From assembly GCF_002243385.1 (NCBI RefSeq), contig NZ_CP016199.1, positions 1,691,113 to 1,755,112 on the forward strand: a stretch of 64,000 bases of DNA, in the 5' to 3' direction. Positions 28,581 to 40,429 of the stretch are shown one piece after another. This DNA comes from Mogibacterium pumilum. Lineage in GTDB: Bacteria > Bacillota > Clostridia > Peptostreptococcales > Anaerovoracaceae. The notes beneath the pieces are model-generated. The model was not told the DNA's origin. It searched no databases and saw only the letters and a program-made list of their open reading frames with translations. The position numbers and the translations under genes were made by a program. The first letter of the stretch is position 1. Each line of letters begins with the position of its first letter.

Positions 28581-29494
28581 AGTGCATCACCTTCCTTTCC
28601 TGAAAAGACGCAAGCGCTCTTGCAGCATCCAAGCTCAATATCCGCAATGTATTTAAGTATCGGGTAAACCTGCGCGGGAACGACGGCATTACCCAGTGCC
28701 TTTAAGCGCTTTACCCTGTCTTTCTTATCTTCTGTAAGCCTCGGAATATCCGTAGGCTCTGTTATCCAGAGGAGATTTCCGTCCATGCTCGCGGGAATCC
28801 CATCAGCCACTCCGCCCACTCCGGATTGAAGCGAAGATTGGGAGCTGCATCCTTTTCCAGATAATAGATTGCTTCTGAAAGATTCGCCGACCAGTGCCCC
28901 ATTTTCTTCTTTCTGCGAAAGGAGCCCGCAGGAGATAGGATTACCTGCGGCACTCTCGGACGCGTTCCGGTGTCGGAAGCAAGGGGCGTAGGAAACATCT
29001 GCCCCCACGATAAAAGTTCGCTTGCGTTCATGCCATGCGCCGACGCTGCAAGCAGGAAGTACGAATGTCCAAACGGCATATCCCGCCTTCTCCAAGTCAA
29101 TGATCGTTTTGTTGAGCCCCATATTGATGAAGTTAGCAACATTTTCGCCAAGCACGAAACGAGGGTGCAGCTCTTTAATAACTCTGCACATTTCCGGCCA
29201 GAGATAACGGGGGTCTGTAAAGCCCTTTTTTGCTCCGATGGCGGAAAAGGGCTGGCACGGGAAGCCTCCCGATATGAGGGTGACGCTGTCTTGTCCTGTT
29301 TTTTCAATAAATGCCTCCTTTGTAACTGTGGTAATATCCTGAAAACGCGGCACATCCGGCCAATGCTTTTTCAGTACGGCAGTCGGAAAGTCCGCCCATT
29401 CGCATTGACAAAGGGTGGAAAAGCCTGCGGCTTCCGCCGCAAGATCGATTCCTCCGATTCCGGTAAACAGGCTGAAATGGGTCAGTTTCTTCAT
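28577..29494 (-). CDS. DNA (cytosine-5) methyltransferase
   Basis: 305 residues. Motif I is FSLFTGIGGIDLAAEAAGF, the catalytic motif IV is GGFPCQPFS near 75, the ENV motif is VLGENVANF, and motif X is ALGNAVVPAQV near the end. A short target-recognition region lies between. No restriction enzyme neighbours it, so it is an orphan methylase that may protect the ICE from host restriction. It overlaps the virB4-like gene start side by 4 bases. Target sequence unknown. Confidence 0.9.
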   Translation of the reverse strand: MKKLTHFSLFTGIGGIDLAAEAAGFSTLCQCEWADFPTAVLKKHWPDVPRFQDITTVTKEAFIEKTGQDSVTLISGGFPCQPFSAIGAKKGFTDPRYLWPEMCRVIKELHPRFVLGENVANFINMGLNKTIIDLEKAGYAVWTFVLPACSVGAWHERKRTFIVGADVSYAPCFRHRNASESAAGNPISCGLLSQKEENGALVGESFRSNLLSGKGCSSQSSLQSGVGGVADGIPASMDGNLLWITEPTDIPRLTEDKKDRVKRLKALGNAVVPAQVYPILKYIADIELGCCKSACVFSGKEGDAL

Positions 29495-31896
29495 TCAATA
29501 CTCACTTCCTCCGGCTTTGTCGTCATGACCTTGTAAAGCTTCGTATCTTTCGGGAAGTGATCTACAAAGGGCAGAATCACATTTCCGTAAAAGAGAAGTC
29601 CTTCGCCGGATTCCGTATGGGTTACATATTTCATCTGCTGTGGAGAAATATTAAGCTGCTTTGCAAGGATATTTCTGTCGCTTACCGCTTGATTCAGCAT
29701 CAGTACAAAGTCGCTGTTTTCAAAGATGTTTTCCACCTCTCTGCTGGATAAAAGATCCTTTATATTTTGAGTAATACCTGTGGGGATTCCCGACCATTTT
29801 CTGAAACGCTTCCAGATTTCAACGCTGTATGCCGCTGTCTGTTCCTCACGAAGCAAAAGGTGAAATTCGTCCATGTAGTAGCGGGTTGCTTTCTTTTTTG
29901 CTCTGTTTATGGTAACGCGGTTCCATATCTGATCCTGCACGATTAACATTCCAAGCTTTTTTAACTGCTTTCCAAGGCTCTTTATATCAAAGCACACAAG
30001 GCGGTTATTAAGCTCTACATTGGTTTGGTGATTAAATACATTAAGAGAACCCGTTACATAAAGCTCAAGGGCTGCCGCAACTCTTTCCGCTTCCGGTTCC
30101 GGCTGTCTTAAAAGCTCCTCATAAAGATTTCCTAAAATCGGCATCCTTTCAGGCACAGGGTCTGCAAGAAACTCCCTGTAAATATTTCTGACAGCACGAT
30201 CGATGACCGTTTTTTCCACCGGCGCAAGTCCTTCCTTTCCTCCGACTACAAGCTCGCAAAGGGAAAGGATAAAATCCGATTTTAGCGCAAGGGGATTATC
30301 ATCATCACTGTAATTAAGGTTTATATCCATCGGATTGATATATTCTTTGCTTGTGGGAGAAATACGGATAACCTGACCCAAAAGGCTGTTTACCAAAGGG
30401 GCGTACTCGGCTTCGGGATCGGATATATAGATGTCATCGTCCGTGATTAAAAAGGCGTTTGTAATTTCACGCTTTGCCGCAAAGGATTTACCGGAACCGG
30501 GCGTTCCCAGTATCAAGCCGTTCGGATTTTTCAGTTGCTTTCTGTCGCATAAAATCATGTTGTTACTAAGAGCGTTAAGCCCGTAGTAAAGGGCTTCGCC
30601 GCCCTGAAAAAGCTCCTGCGTGATAAAGGGAATGAATACTGCGGTGCTTGAGGTGGTAAGTCCTCTTTGAATTTCAATTTCATTTCTTCCAAGAGGGATG
30701 CTTGACATCAGGCCTTCCTCCTGCTGAAAGTCAAGGCGGGTTAAAGCACAGTTATATTTCTGTGCGATTCCTGCGGCGGCAAAAATATCGTTATCCAGCT
30801 TTCTTTTGCTGCCCGCCATATTCACCACAAGAAAAGTAACAAGAAACATTCTTTCGTTTCTGCTCTGTAAATCCTGCAAGAGATTTTTTGCTTCGCCTCC
30901 GTAGGTGGCAAGGTCGGACGGGATGATGTCCATGTCATAGCCGGAGCGTACCGCCTTTTTCTGCTCGTCAATCTTCATCTTGTCAAGGTCGGTGATTTTT
31001 CTCTTTATGGTTTTAATCGCCTCCGCCTGATCGATGCTTTTGATATGCAGGTTTACAATCATTCCCGTTTCCAAATCCAAAAGGTCGGACAGGATGCGGT
31101 CGTTTAATTCCGGGGCTAAGATTTCAAGAAAGCTTACCGCGCCAAGCTTTTTTCCTATGCGAAAGGTTCTGCCTTCTCCGAAGTAAAAAGAGGACGGTGC
31201 GATAAAGTCCTTTGTCGATAGTCCTGACGGCACAAGATAGTTCCAAGAGAAGAAAAAGGGTTCTCCCTCCGGGTGAAAGATGCCGTGCATGGTTTTCAGC
31301 CTTTCATATCCGTTCATGGAATGAGCACTTACTCCAAGCACCTTAAAATTGTTTAACATATCCGTTTCAATGCGGTTAAGCCTTGCCTTTGCCGCGTTCA
31401 TATTTTCCGCTTCCACGCTGAATGTTACGAATTTCAGCTTTACAAGACCGTTGTTTCCTTTGGAAAGCTGATTAGAAAGCATGGCCTGATACTCGCTTCT
31501 TATGGACTGAAAGCCATCCTCACGCATTGGAATTTCGATTGCGGCCTTTGCTTCGCCGCGGCTTCCCTGATTGATAAAGGAAAGCTGCACATCCACAGAG
31601 GAATCAAAATAGTTTAGAAAATCGCACCAGTTTTCAAAGATAGCGGTTTTATCGTCTGCTCCTGCAAGCTGGTAATTGATGTCGGAAAAGGAAATGCACT
31701 TGCTGTAGCGGTTTTCCGTTACTCTGCATATCCCGTCCGGATGCATGGAAAGGTAGGGTATACTCTCCTGCGCAGAAGATGCCTTTTTATCCGGCTTTGT
31801 CTTTCGGATAAGCTCCGCAATCTGCTTTTTCTCGCTTCTTGTGAGCTTTCTTTCATTTTTTACGCTGTTTTTTCCCTTTGTTTTGTCCTTTAACAA
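29491..31896 (-). CDS. VirB4-type conjugation ATPase
   Basis: About 801 residues. The C-terminal ATPase domain has Walker A LGTPGSGKSFAAK near 470, and YYMDEFHLLL near 680 as Walker B. TraE/VirB4 proteins energise assembly of the type IV secretion channel. I chose TTG 31896: AAAAGGAGG lies nine bases upstream, inside the end of prgI; an earlier TTG overlaps that ribosome site. Intact. Confidence 0.9.
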   Translation of the reverse strand: MLKDKTKGKNSVKNERKLTRSEKKQIAELIRKTKPDKKASSAQESIPYLSMHPDGICRVTENRYSKCISFSDINYQLAGADDKTAIFENWCDFLNYFDSSVDVQLSFINQGSRGEAKAAIEIPMREDGFQSIRSEYQAMLSNQLSKGNNGLVKLKFVTFSVEAENMNAAKARLNRIETDMLNNFKVLGVSAHSMNGYERLKTMHGIFHPEGEPFFFSWNYLVPSGLSTKDFIAPSSFYFGEGRTFRIGKKLGAVSFLEILAPELNDRILSDLLDLETGMIVNLHIKSIDQAEAIKTIKRKITDLDKMKIDEQKKAVRSGYDMDIIPSDLATYGGEAKNLLQDLQSRNERMFLVTFLVVNMAGSKRKLDNDIFAAAGIAQKYNCALTRLDFQQEEGLMSSIPLGRNEIEIQRGLTTSSTAVFIPFITQELFQGGEALYYGLNALSNNMILCDRKQLKNPNGLILGTPGSGKSFAAKREITNAFLITDDDIYISDPEAEYAPLVNSLLGQVIRISPTSKEYINPMDINLNYSDDDNPLALKSDFILSLCELVVGGKEGLAPVEKTVIDRAVRNIYREFLADPVPERMPILGNLYEELLRQPEPEAERVAAALELYVTGSLNVFNHQTNVELNNRLVCFDIKSLGKQLKKLGMLIVQDQIWNRVTINRAKKKATRYYMDEFHLLLREEQTAAYSVEIWKRFRKWSGIPTGITQNIKDLLSSREVENIFENSDFVLMLNQAVSDRNILAKQLNISPQQMKYVTHTESGEGLLFYGNVILPFVDHFPKDTKLYKVMTTKPEEVSIE

Positions 31897-32248
31897 TATG
31901 AAATACCTCCTTTTCAAGTTTTCTCTGCTTTATTAACAGGGCATAATAGTTTCTCGTCCTGTATGGACGCTCTTTCTTTCTGATAAACTTTGTCTGCACG
32001 ATGTGTTTCAGGATGACCTCAAGGGGCTGTCCGTGCTTTTCGTACATGGCAAATAGAAAAAAGGGAAGCATCACTAAAATCATGAAAAAAGCCGCAAGGC
32101 TTGTTCCTGTGCTTCCCTTTAGGAGAAAGAAAACAGGCAGCCCTAAAATTAAGGCTGCCGTAAAGCAAATGATCTGCCTTTTTGTCAGGTTAAAGGCAAC
32201 CTTTGTCTTAACCTTTGTTAAGTCCTTCGGTACGGGTACATACGCCAT
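31853..32248 (-). CDS. PrgI-family (VirB3-like) membrane protein
   Basis: 131 residues: YVPVPKDLTKVKTKVAFNLTKRQ at the N terminus, two membrane helices (IICFTAALILGLPVFFLL, LAAFFMILVMLPFFLFAMY) and a basic tail. This is the VirB3-like subunit that precedes VirB4 in Gram-positive conjugation operons. It overlaps the VirB4-like gene by about 44 bases. Confidence 0.88.
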   Translation of the reverse strand: MAYVPVPKDLTKVKTKVAFNLTKRQIICFTAALILGLPVFFLLKGSTGTSLAAFFMILVMLPFFLFAMYEKHGQPLEVILKHIVQTKFIRKKERPYRTRNYYALLIKQRKLEKEVFHIVKGQNKGKKQRKK

Positions 32249-32264
32249 AAAAACCTCCTTTCCG

Positions 32265-32801
32265 CTAAAGCGTTATACTGCTTTTTACTTCATTTCCCCA
32301 TATATCCCAGCCGGGACTTTCTTTCCTTGCAAAAAGCTCTATTTTAGGAAGATCTCCCATAAGGGCTGTGATTTTTTCTCTTGCCGCATCCGGCTTTTTG
32401 CTGTGTGCTTCAACGGGGCTTATGATAAGCTGGTGGATATTTGCAGCCTTCCTTTTGGGATGACCTTTCGTTGCAAGCAGGCAGATTTCCGCGTTTCCTC
32501 TTGTCCAAAAGCCAAGCCCGTAAAACCATGTGCCTGCTTTCCTGTTCGTTTTCAGCCATACGAAAGCAACCGTCTTATACTGAAAGCCCCATGCCTTGAT
32601 AAGCTGCAGGGCTTCTTTTAGCTGCGGGAAAGTAGCCCATAAAAAAAGTACGCAGTCCTTTTCCGCAATTTCAGAAACGGGAAGCACACAAAGTTCCTCT
32701 ATGCTCATGGTGGGGTAGTGATTTTCTGCTGCGCCCTGTACCTTACTTCTTTCGTACTTCCACGGCGGATCGGCATAGATAATGCTGTATTTTTTACTGA
32801 T
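32265..32801 (-). CDS. MT-A70-family adenine methyltransferase lacking a canonical start codon
   Basis: In frame from about 32801, the protein contains YADPPWKY (catalytic DPPW), then CVLFLWATFPQLKEALQLIKAWGF and NAEICLLATKGHPKR, the MT-A70 fold. The first ATG in frame (32708) lies downstream of DPPW and would delete the active site. Upstream, a TAA closes the frame, and the only start-like codon at a good distance from GGAAAGGAGG is ATC (32801). Either ATC is used or the start has mutated and the gene is weakly expressed or dead. Intact relatives methylate N6-adenine in DNA. Confidence 0.65.
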   Translation of the reverse strand: MSKKYSIIYADPPWKYERSKVQGAAENHYPTMSIEELCVLPVSEIAEKDCVLFLWATFPQLKEALQLIKAWGFQYKTVAFVWLKTNRKAGTWFYGLGFWTRGNAEICLLATKGHPKRKAANIHQLIISPVEAHSKKPDAAREKITALMGDLPKIELFARKESPGWDIWGNEVKSSITL

Positions 32802-32829
32802 TGTTCTGATTCCTCCTTTCCATTAAGGG

Positions 32830-33423
32830 CTAATGTGCCCCGAAAATTGATTTTGAAATAGCACTTGATTTTAGAAGCATAAAGCAAAGCAGCACGGTAT
32901 ATGCCGCAAGGGAAAATATCGCGGTATGCAGGTTATCCGATATAGTCATGCCCTTTACCAAGACGGCATAAATTCCGACGCATACCATGATTAAAAAGCC
33001 CTGAAAACCAAGTGCGAATAAACTTTTAAGGTAATTGTTTCCGATCGATCCCCATTCCTTATTTGTCATGGTGGCAAAAGGAATCGGGGCGACGGAGCAG
33101 ACTAAATAGATCTCTATCATTCTGCCGTAGATGACAACGGTAATAAAAATGGACATGATTTTCATAGAAATGCTCACAAGTCCGGTTTCTATGGACAGGA
33201 GCAGAAGCTCCGGTATCTCCATATCCTTTAATTTATCTCCCATAGAGCTTATAGTTGAAGAAATATCCATGCTGGTGTCTGAACTGATTACACCGGCGGC
33301 ACCGGATACGACATGCTGCGCCACATCGAATACCGCCATAGTAATATCAAAGGTATGGGTAACGATAAATACCGCTACCCATGCCTTGAAAAACCACTTA
33401 AAAAACATAAAGGTGTCCAGCTC
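32830..33423 (-). pseudogene. TrbL-like conjugal transfer membrane protein, C-terminal part (split by nested element)
   Basis: The frame from GAG (33423) gives ELDTFMFFKWFFKAWVAVF.. then several membrane helices (LLLSIETGLVSISMKIMSIFI, SLFALGFQGFLIMVCVGIY) to the stop at 32830, about 197 residues. The missing N-terminal 92 residues are at 46585-46860, on the other side of the inserted element. Joining the halves at the shared GA gives one frame of about 289 codons, the usual length for this TrbL/VirB6-like channel protein. As it stands, the gene is disrupted. Confidence 0.85.
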
Positions 33424-33463
33424 GGTTGATATTTGTCAACAAAGTTTTTCAAATATTTACAAA

Positions 33464-33505
33464 TAAAAAAAGAGATAACCACCATTTTGTAGTAGTTACC
33501 TCTAA
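33464..33505 (-). terminator. Terminator of the serine recombinase gene
   Basis: Minus strand: AGAGGTAACTAC / GTGGTTATCTCT imperfect stem followed by a run of seven T, 14 bases after the recombinase stop and near the element end. Confidence 0.65.
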
Positions 33506-33518
33506 TCTCATCTATATT

Positions 33519-35713
<2,195 letters not shown>

Positions 35714-35771
35714 AAATTCTCCTTTCCTTGTAATAAAAAAGCGATTAGAATTTTTACTTTTCCAATCGCCT

Positions 35772-36623
35772 TTACTCATCTATTAAGTTTTGTGCTTTCT
35801 TCAGCTTTTCTTTGCTTTGTATTTTTCTTCTATCAAATCCTGTTACTCTAAGGGGTAAACACATCTCTATTATCCTTGAATAAATCCTGCCAAGCATTAT
35901 GTCTTCCTGTTCTTTCTCTATATCCTTAAAATTAAGGTTTGTCGTTATAATGGTCGGTCTTGCCTTTAGGTATCTTGCATTGATTACATTGTAAATCTGC
36001 TCTAAGGCATATTCTGTATTTCTCTCTATTCCAAAATCATCAAGGATTAGTAGAGTAGCGTTTGTTATCTGCTCTATATATTCGTTTCTATCAAGGTTAA
36101 AGCCACCTTTTTGTAGGTCGTTTAGTATCTGAGCAAAGTTTCTCATTTTAACCGTATAGGAATACTCTGTAATTATGGCATTGGCAATACTACAAGCTAT
36201 ATATGTCTTGCCACTTCCTACATTCCCATATAAAAGTAAGCCTACATTATCTTTTCTCATTTCTTCAAAATGCTTTACATAGTTTTTAGCTTTTTTGATG
36301 ATTTCTTTATCGGTATCTTCATCAGCATTTTCAAAGGTATATGCTTTTTGATTTTTGGATATAAAGCAGTTTTGTCTTAACCTATCCTGTTCTATCCGCT
36401 TTTCTCTTTGTTTTTCTTGCTCCTGTCTGTCTCTATCACATTTACAAGCTGTTCTAATAATCATAGGCTTATCTAACATTGGAATTGCTTTGCCGTCTAT
36501 CCTTTCATTACAAGTCTTGCAATAGATATGTCCGCCTTTTTCATAGTAAGTAACTTTATTGTAGGTAAAATCCGTACCTTGAATTTTTATAGTTACCATA
36601 TTTTGAGTTTCTTTGTTATTCAT
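35772..36623 (-). CDS. DnaC/IstB-like helicase-loader ATPase
   Basis: 283 residues. The N-terminal zinc-finger-like part has CKTCNERIDG and ACKCDRD. The AAA+ core has Walker A YGNVGSGKTYIAC near 135, Walker B TLLILDDFGIER near 195 and sensor TIITTNL near 230. It follows a replisome-organizer gene, so it probably loads helicase when the element replicates after excision or transfer. A truncated relative lies at 53841-54278. Confidence 0.85.
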   Translation of the reverse strand: MNNKETQNMVTIKIQGTDFTYNKVTYYEKGGHIYCKTCNERIDGKAIPMLDKPMIIRTACKCDRDRQEQEKQREKRIEQDRLRQNCFISKNQKAYTFENADEDTDKEIIKKAKNYVKHFEEMRKDNVGLLLYGNVGSGKTYIACSIANAIITEYSYTVKMRNFAQILNDLQKGGFNLDRNEYIEQITNATLLILDDFGIERNTEYALEQIYNVINARYLKARPTIITTNLNFKDIEKEQEDIMLGRIYSRIIEMCLPLRVTGFDRRKIQSKEKLKKAQNLIDE

Positions 36624-36754
36624 AACTTTTATTCTCCTTTTTTCCTGTTAAGTGGTGGAATGCGTTTTAAGGCTTGTTTTTGGCTTAGGTATATTCTGAT
36701 ATCTCTTTTAGTTTTAACGCTCTAAAAACACCTTTCCACCTTGTTATATGATAT

Positions 36755-37507
36755 TTACAGGCTGTCGCTATCCTCATAGTTGGATGAATAGGTTTTAGAA
36801 CTACCATTTTGAATATTTTTCTGTGTTAGTTTCTCCTTATCCTGTTCATACCAATTAAGGATTGTTACATAATGGTCTTTATAGTCTGTCCCTTTACTCT
36901 TGATATACCTTGACAGTTTTTCAATCATTATATCGGTATGAGCTTGCAGCTTATCTTGTAGCTTTTTATATTCTTCATCGGTTAATCGGATATTTTTATA
37001 TTCTCCATAAAAACTATGGGGTAGGGGTCGCTTTTTCCTCTCTCCCTCTTTCTCTAACTCTATATCTATCTCTTTCTCTATCTCTGTGTTGCAGTTTTGT
37101 TGCATAAGCGTTGCAGTAGTGTTGCATTGCAACATTTTTTGTTCCCTTGATTTTCTTGAACGCCTTGTAGAAGCTGTTTCTGAACCTATAAGACTTGGAA
37201 TTTCTGTTAGAAAATATTCATCATTTTCTACAATTATTTCCATTAAATTCTGTGCTATAAGGTAATTTACTGTAACCATTACATCATCTTCCTTTTCATC
37301 AATGGTTAAGGCAAGTTCCTTTATAAAGTCTGTTTCCACTCCGTCATAATATAGCTTTCCACTATCTTTTAGGCTTAATAACAATAATTTAAGATAGATA
37401 ATTGTATAAGTATCTCCTCCGGATATTCTCCTTAATCTTTTTATCCTCTTATCTGTAAAAAAATCTTCTTTCAATTTTAACCAATAATATCTTCGGTTTT
37501 CTGCCAT
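36755..37507 (-). CDS. Phage-type replisome organizer protein
   Basis: 250 residues. The N-terminal 110 residues (RYYWLKLKEDFFTDKRIKRLR, YTIIYLKLLLLSL, FIKELALTI) match the phage replisome-organizer N-terminal domain, a winged helix. Between 140 and 170 is a low-complexity Glu/Lys/Ile stretch, then a DnaD-like C-terminal part. Likely the replication initiator paired with the DnaC-like ATPase. Confidence 0.75.
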   Translation of the reverse strand: MAENRRYYWLKLKEDFFTDKRIKRLRRISGGDTYTIIYLKLLLLSLKDSGKLYYDGVETDFIKELALTIDEKEDDVMVTVNYLIAQNLMEIIVENDEYFLTEIPSLIGSETASTRRSRKSREQKMLQCNTTATLMQQNCNTEIEKEIDIELEKEGERKKRPLPHSFYGEYKNIRLTDEEYKKLQDKLQAHTDIMIEKLSRYIKSKGTDYKDHYVTILNWYEQDKEKLTQKNIQNGSSKTYSSNYEDSDSL

Positions 37508-37595
37508 TTATTCCTACCTTTCTTCAATTAAAAAAGACGATAGATTTTCACTTCTACCGCCTTGCATATTGTTATGATTTTTTCATAATTATATA

Positions 37596-38582
37596 TTAAA
37601 TTTTTAAGTCTTTATTATTCAACATCTTGCTAAACATATCATGGTACATATCTTTAGAAGATTCTTCTATCTTGGTAATGCTTGATACCTTATTTCCCGC
37701 ATCCTTTGATGAAGCTCCGCAAAGATAAAAGGCTTCATTTTCTGTTCCATAGTCTATGGCAATGTATCTATCGTGATACTTTTTACCGGCTATCTTTAGC
37801 TTCAGGTCTATATTAGGATAATCTTTTCTAAAATCATCTAAAATATTTTTTGTAAGCATATCCTTATTTTTAACATTATCACTAAAGACTATAATTTGAG
37901 TTTTATCTCTTGCAGCTCTTAAAAGTTCAAGTGTTTTAAGCCCTATATAGTTATCTATAACATAAATACTTTTCTTTGCTGATTTATATATTTTCGTATG
38001 GGCAACATCAGCTTCTATCTTATCTCCGTTCATCAAAAGGAAATGTTTATATGTTTCCGGGTCTATAAAATTATCCATTACCTTTTTCAAATCTTCTTTG
38101 GTAGCCATTTGAGATTTTATTTCTGCAATATCATTTGTGTTTTGGTTGGTTTGAATAGCAATTTGTACTAATTCCTTTGAACCGATAAAATCCTGATTTT
38201 CAATAATAAAGTCTTTCATCTGCTTAAACATTCGTATTAAAGCCTTGCTCTGTTTAACTGCAAGCTCTCCCCTTAATACAGTCATAAGCATATATATTCC
38301 CTGTTCTGTAAAAGCATAAGGTAGTTTTCTACGCCCGCCCCAACTTGATGTCGATTTTTTCGATATCAAGTTTTCAAACTCTGACTTCGTCAACTGAAAC
38401 ATAAAATCATCATCAAATTTCTCCGAATTATTTTTTACTTGTTCGTTAAATCTTGTCGTCGTATACCCATAAATTTCAGCAAGTTCAAAATCGAGCATAA
38501 CCTTTTGATTTCTTATATAGTAAATCTTACTTTTAATTGTAGTTTCATCTATAACTACAATTTCTTTATTTTGTTCTGCCAC
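37596..38582 (-). CDS. ORF6N-domain protein with PLD-like C-terminal half
   Basis: About 328 residues. The ORF6N phage DNA-binding domain (IRNQKVMLDFELAEIYGYTTTRFNEQV.. FQLTKSEF.. GGRRKLPYAFTEQGIYML) fills residues 20-130, then a coiled part. The last 150 residues (YKSAKKSIYVIDNYIGLKTLELL, KKYHDRYIAIDYGTENEAFYLCGASSKDAGNKV) resemble a phospholipase-D-type domain with an H-D-R in place of HxK. The start is GTG 38582, six bases after GGAGGTG. ORF6N proteins are common in phages as antirepressors; the role here is unknown, and a defence or regulatory function is possible. Confidence 0.65.
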   Translation of the reverse strand: MAEQNKEIVVIDETTIKSKIYYIRNQKVMLDFELAEIYGYTTTRFNEQVKNNSEKFDDDFMFQLTKSEFENLISKKSTSSWGGRRKLPYAFTEQGIYMLMTVLRGELAVKQSKALIRMFKQMKDFIIENQDFIGSKELVQIAIQTNQNTNDIAEIKSQMATKEDLKKVMDNFIDPETYKHFLLMNGDKIEADVAHTKIYKSAKKSIYVIDNYIGLKTLELLRAARDKTQIIVFSDNVKNKDMLTKNILDDFRKDYPNIDLKLKIAGKKYHDRYIAIDYGTENEAFYLCGASSKDAGNKVSSITKIEESSKDMYHDMFSKMLNNKDLKI

Positions 38583-38728
38583 AAAATGCACCTCCAATAT
38601 ATTCTTTTAAGTCAACAGCCCGTTGATCATGTATTTATCATTATCTTCAGCTTACAGCCTATAAACCCATTTTATCATTACAAATTTAGTTTAATTGATA
38701 TAATTATACCAAAAATATCACTTATTTT

Positions 38729-40429
38729 CTATCTCTCAGTTTCCTTATGGATATGGTCTTTCTTTTTATAATGCTCCTTAGCCCATGCTTTTTGCCTATC
38801 CTCTTTTTTAATCTGTCTTTGAAATTCCTCAAGTGCCATTTTTACGCTTGGTTTTTCTCCTCTTGCAATAGCTTTTTTATAGGCTATTTCTATCTCAATA
38901 TTTATATCTATTCCAAAGTCTTTATTTACTTCACCTACTACATATTTGATATGGTTTATTTGAGAGATTTCCTCTTTTATAAATTTTTGGTTGAAAGTGA
39001 GATGATTTATATCAGTCTGTAACTCTCTTTTTTCTTTCTCCCATTTTTTTGTTTCTATCTTTTCACTTCCACTTAATTTTTTTAGAATAGATTTTGCTCT
39101 AATATATTTATCAATTTCTTCTTTATGGGAGTTGTAATATTCTTCTTTGCTTGCTCCGGCTATTTTACTGAAGATAGAATTATCAGCTCCTTTGTATCTA
39201 TCATAGACAGTTTTATGTTCTCTCATTATTTCAGCTTGTTTGATTAAGGTTTCTATGTTCTTAATTTGCTTATTATAGTCTGCTATTCTTTCTTTATTTT
39301 CTTTTAACTTTGTCAATACTTCATCTTTTTTACACTGTATATCTATGATTGTTTTTAAGTTGTTACTGCTCATATAGGATAGGGCATTGACATACTTTTT
39401 AGAGTCAAAATGTTCCTTTCTCATTCTGCTGTCATAACTTAGATTTTTAGACAGTTCTTTTTGAATTTTATAGTAGGTTTCAAGATAGGAATAGACATCA
39501 AAAAGGTCCGGAGTCAGGTTATATTCTTCTTGTTTTTCTTTAGAAAATCCTTTCAACAGTCCCTTTACCATATTTACCAAACTTAAAATCCAACTGCCTA
39601 TTTCTGCAATTTCTTCTTTTAATTTTTTGAACTCAGTATTTAAGGCTATGATTTTTCGGTTATGATTTCCTCTTTCTGTCTGTATGCCTTTTTTCTCCAT
39701 CTGAAAGCTCTTTGTTCCTAAATGAATTTGTGGTAGTTCTTCTCTTCCTTGTTCTTCAAAGGTGCGTGGATCTATTCTTTTATCTATGTTATTTTTTTCT
39801 AAATACTCATTTGCTTTCTTTGAAAAATTCTCTCTCCATTCTTTTGCTTTGTCAGGTTCGTTCCAATCATTTAGATTTACTTTTCTTGATTTATAGTTTC
39901 CACTTTTTAGCTTTATCTTTTCTCCATTTTCATCAAGGATATATTCTTTTCTGCTTTTAGGTTTCCATTTTCCTTGTTCGTCAATTTCTCTAAGGGTAAG
40001 TAGGATATGGGCGTGTGGCTGTTCTTCATTATCACTGGCTGTAGGATTATGAATATTACAATCTGCTATCATCCCTTTAGAGGTAAAGTTTTCTTCTATG
40101 AACTCACTGATGAGTTTTATCCTATCTTCTTCGTTTAATTCTCTTGGAAGTGCAAAGAGTAAGTTTCTTGCAAGCTGTGAGTTTTTACTTTTTTCTATTT
40201 TCTCCACGCTATTCCATAGATACTCTCTATTGGAAAACTCTTTTGGGATATGTTCCGGCAAGAATATTTTTTTAAAAAAAAGGTCATCTTTTTTAGAGTA
40301 ATCATGGACTTTTACATAGTATTCATCTCTTAATTTATCTCTTGCATTATATGCAGCCTTTGCAATTACGCTATGCCCTTTTGACCTTGAAACTATATCT
40401 ACATGGGTATGTAAACTTTTGATTTCCAT
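38729..40429 (-). CDS. MobA/MobL relaxase (MobQ type)
   Basis: 566 residues. The N-terminal nuclease has SHTHVDIVSRSKG-type start (LHTHVDIVSRSKGHSVIAKAAYNA), LLFALPRELNEED, and the histidine motif EEQPHAHILLTLR near 140. The rest (250-560) is largely coiled coil. It would nick the element's own oriT so that another conjugative system can mobilize it. The candidate oriT hairpins lie 160-290 bases upstream. Confidence 0.88.
   Translation of the reverse strand: MEIKSLHTHVDIVSRSKGHSVIAKAAYNARDKLRDEYYVKVHDYSKKDDLFFKKIFLPEHIPKEFSNREYLWNSVEKIEKSKNSQLARNLLFALPRELNEEDRIKLISEFIEENFTSKGMIADCNIHNPTASDNEEQPHAHILLTLREIDEQGKWKPKSRKEYILDENGEKIKLKSGNYKSRKVNLNDWNEPDKAKEWRENFSKKANEYLEKNNIDKRIDPRTFEEQGREELPQIHLGTKSFQMEKKGIQTERGNHNRKIIALNTEFKKLKEEIAEIGSWILSLVNMVKGLLKGFSKEKQEEYNLTPDLFDVYSYLETYYKIQKELSKNLSYDSRMRKEHFDSKKYVNALSYMSSNNLKTIIDIQCKKDEVLTKLKENKERIADYNKQIKNIETLIKQAEIMREHKTVYDRYKGADNSIFSKIAGASKEEYYNSHKEEIDKYIRAKSILKKLSGSEKIETKKWEKEKRELQTDINHLTFNQKFIKEEISQINHIKYVVGEVNKDFGIDINIEIEIAYKKAIARGEKPSVKMALEEFQRQIKKEDRQKAWAKEHYKKKDHIHKETER

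Noticed and set aside
32705-32887. Separate small gene upstream of the MT-A70 methylase
   Set aside because: The conserved methylase frame with DPPW covers this stretch; the other frame has no recognisable features.
35772-36623. IstB helper of an IS21-type transposon
   Set aside because: No IstA transposase next to it; it follows a replisome-organizer gene, so a DnaC-like helicase loader is more likely.
37030-37095. TCTATCTCT-rich low-complexity tract as a phase-variable repeat
   Set aside because: Units are irregular and the tract simply encodes a Glu/Lys/Ile-rich linker in an open frame.
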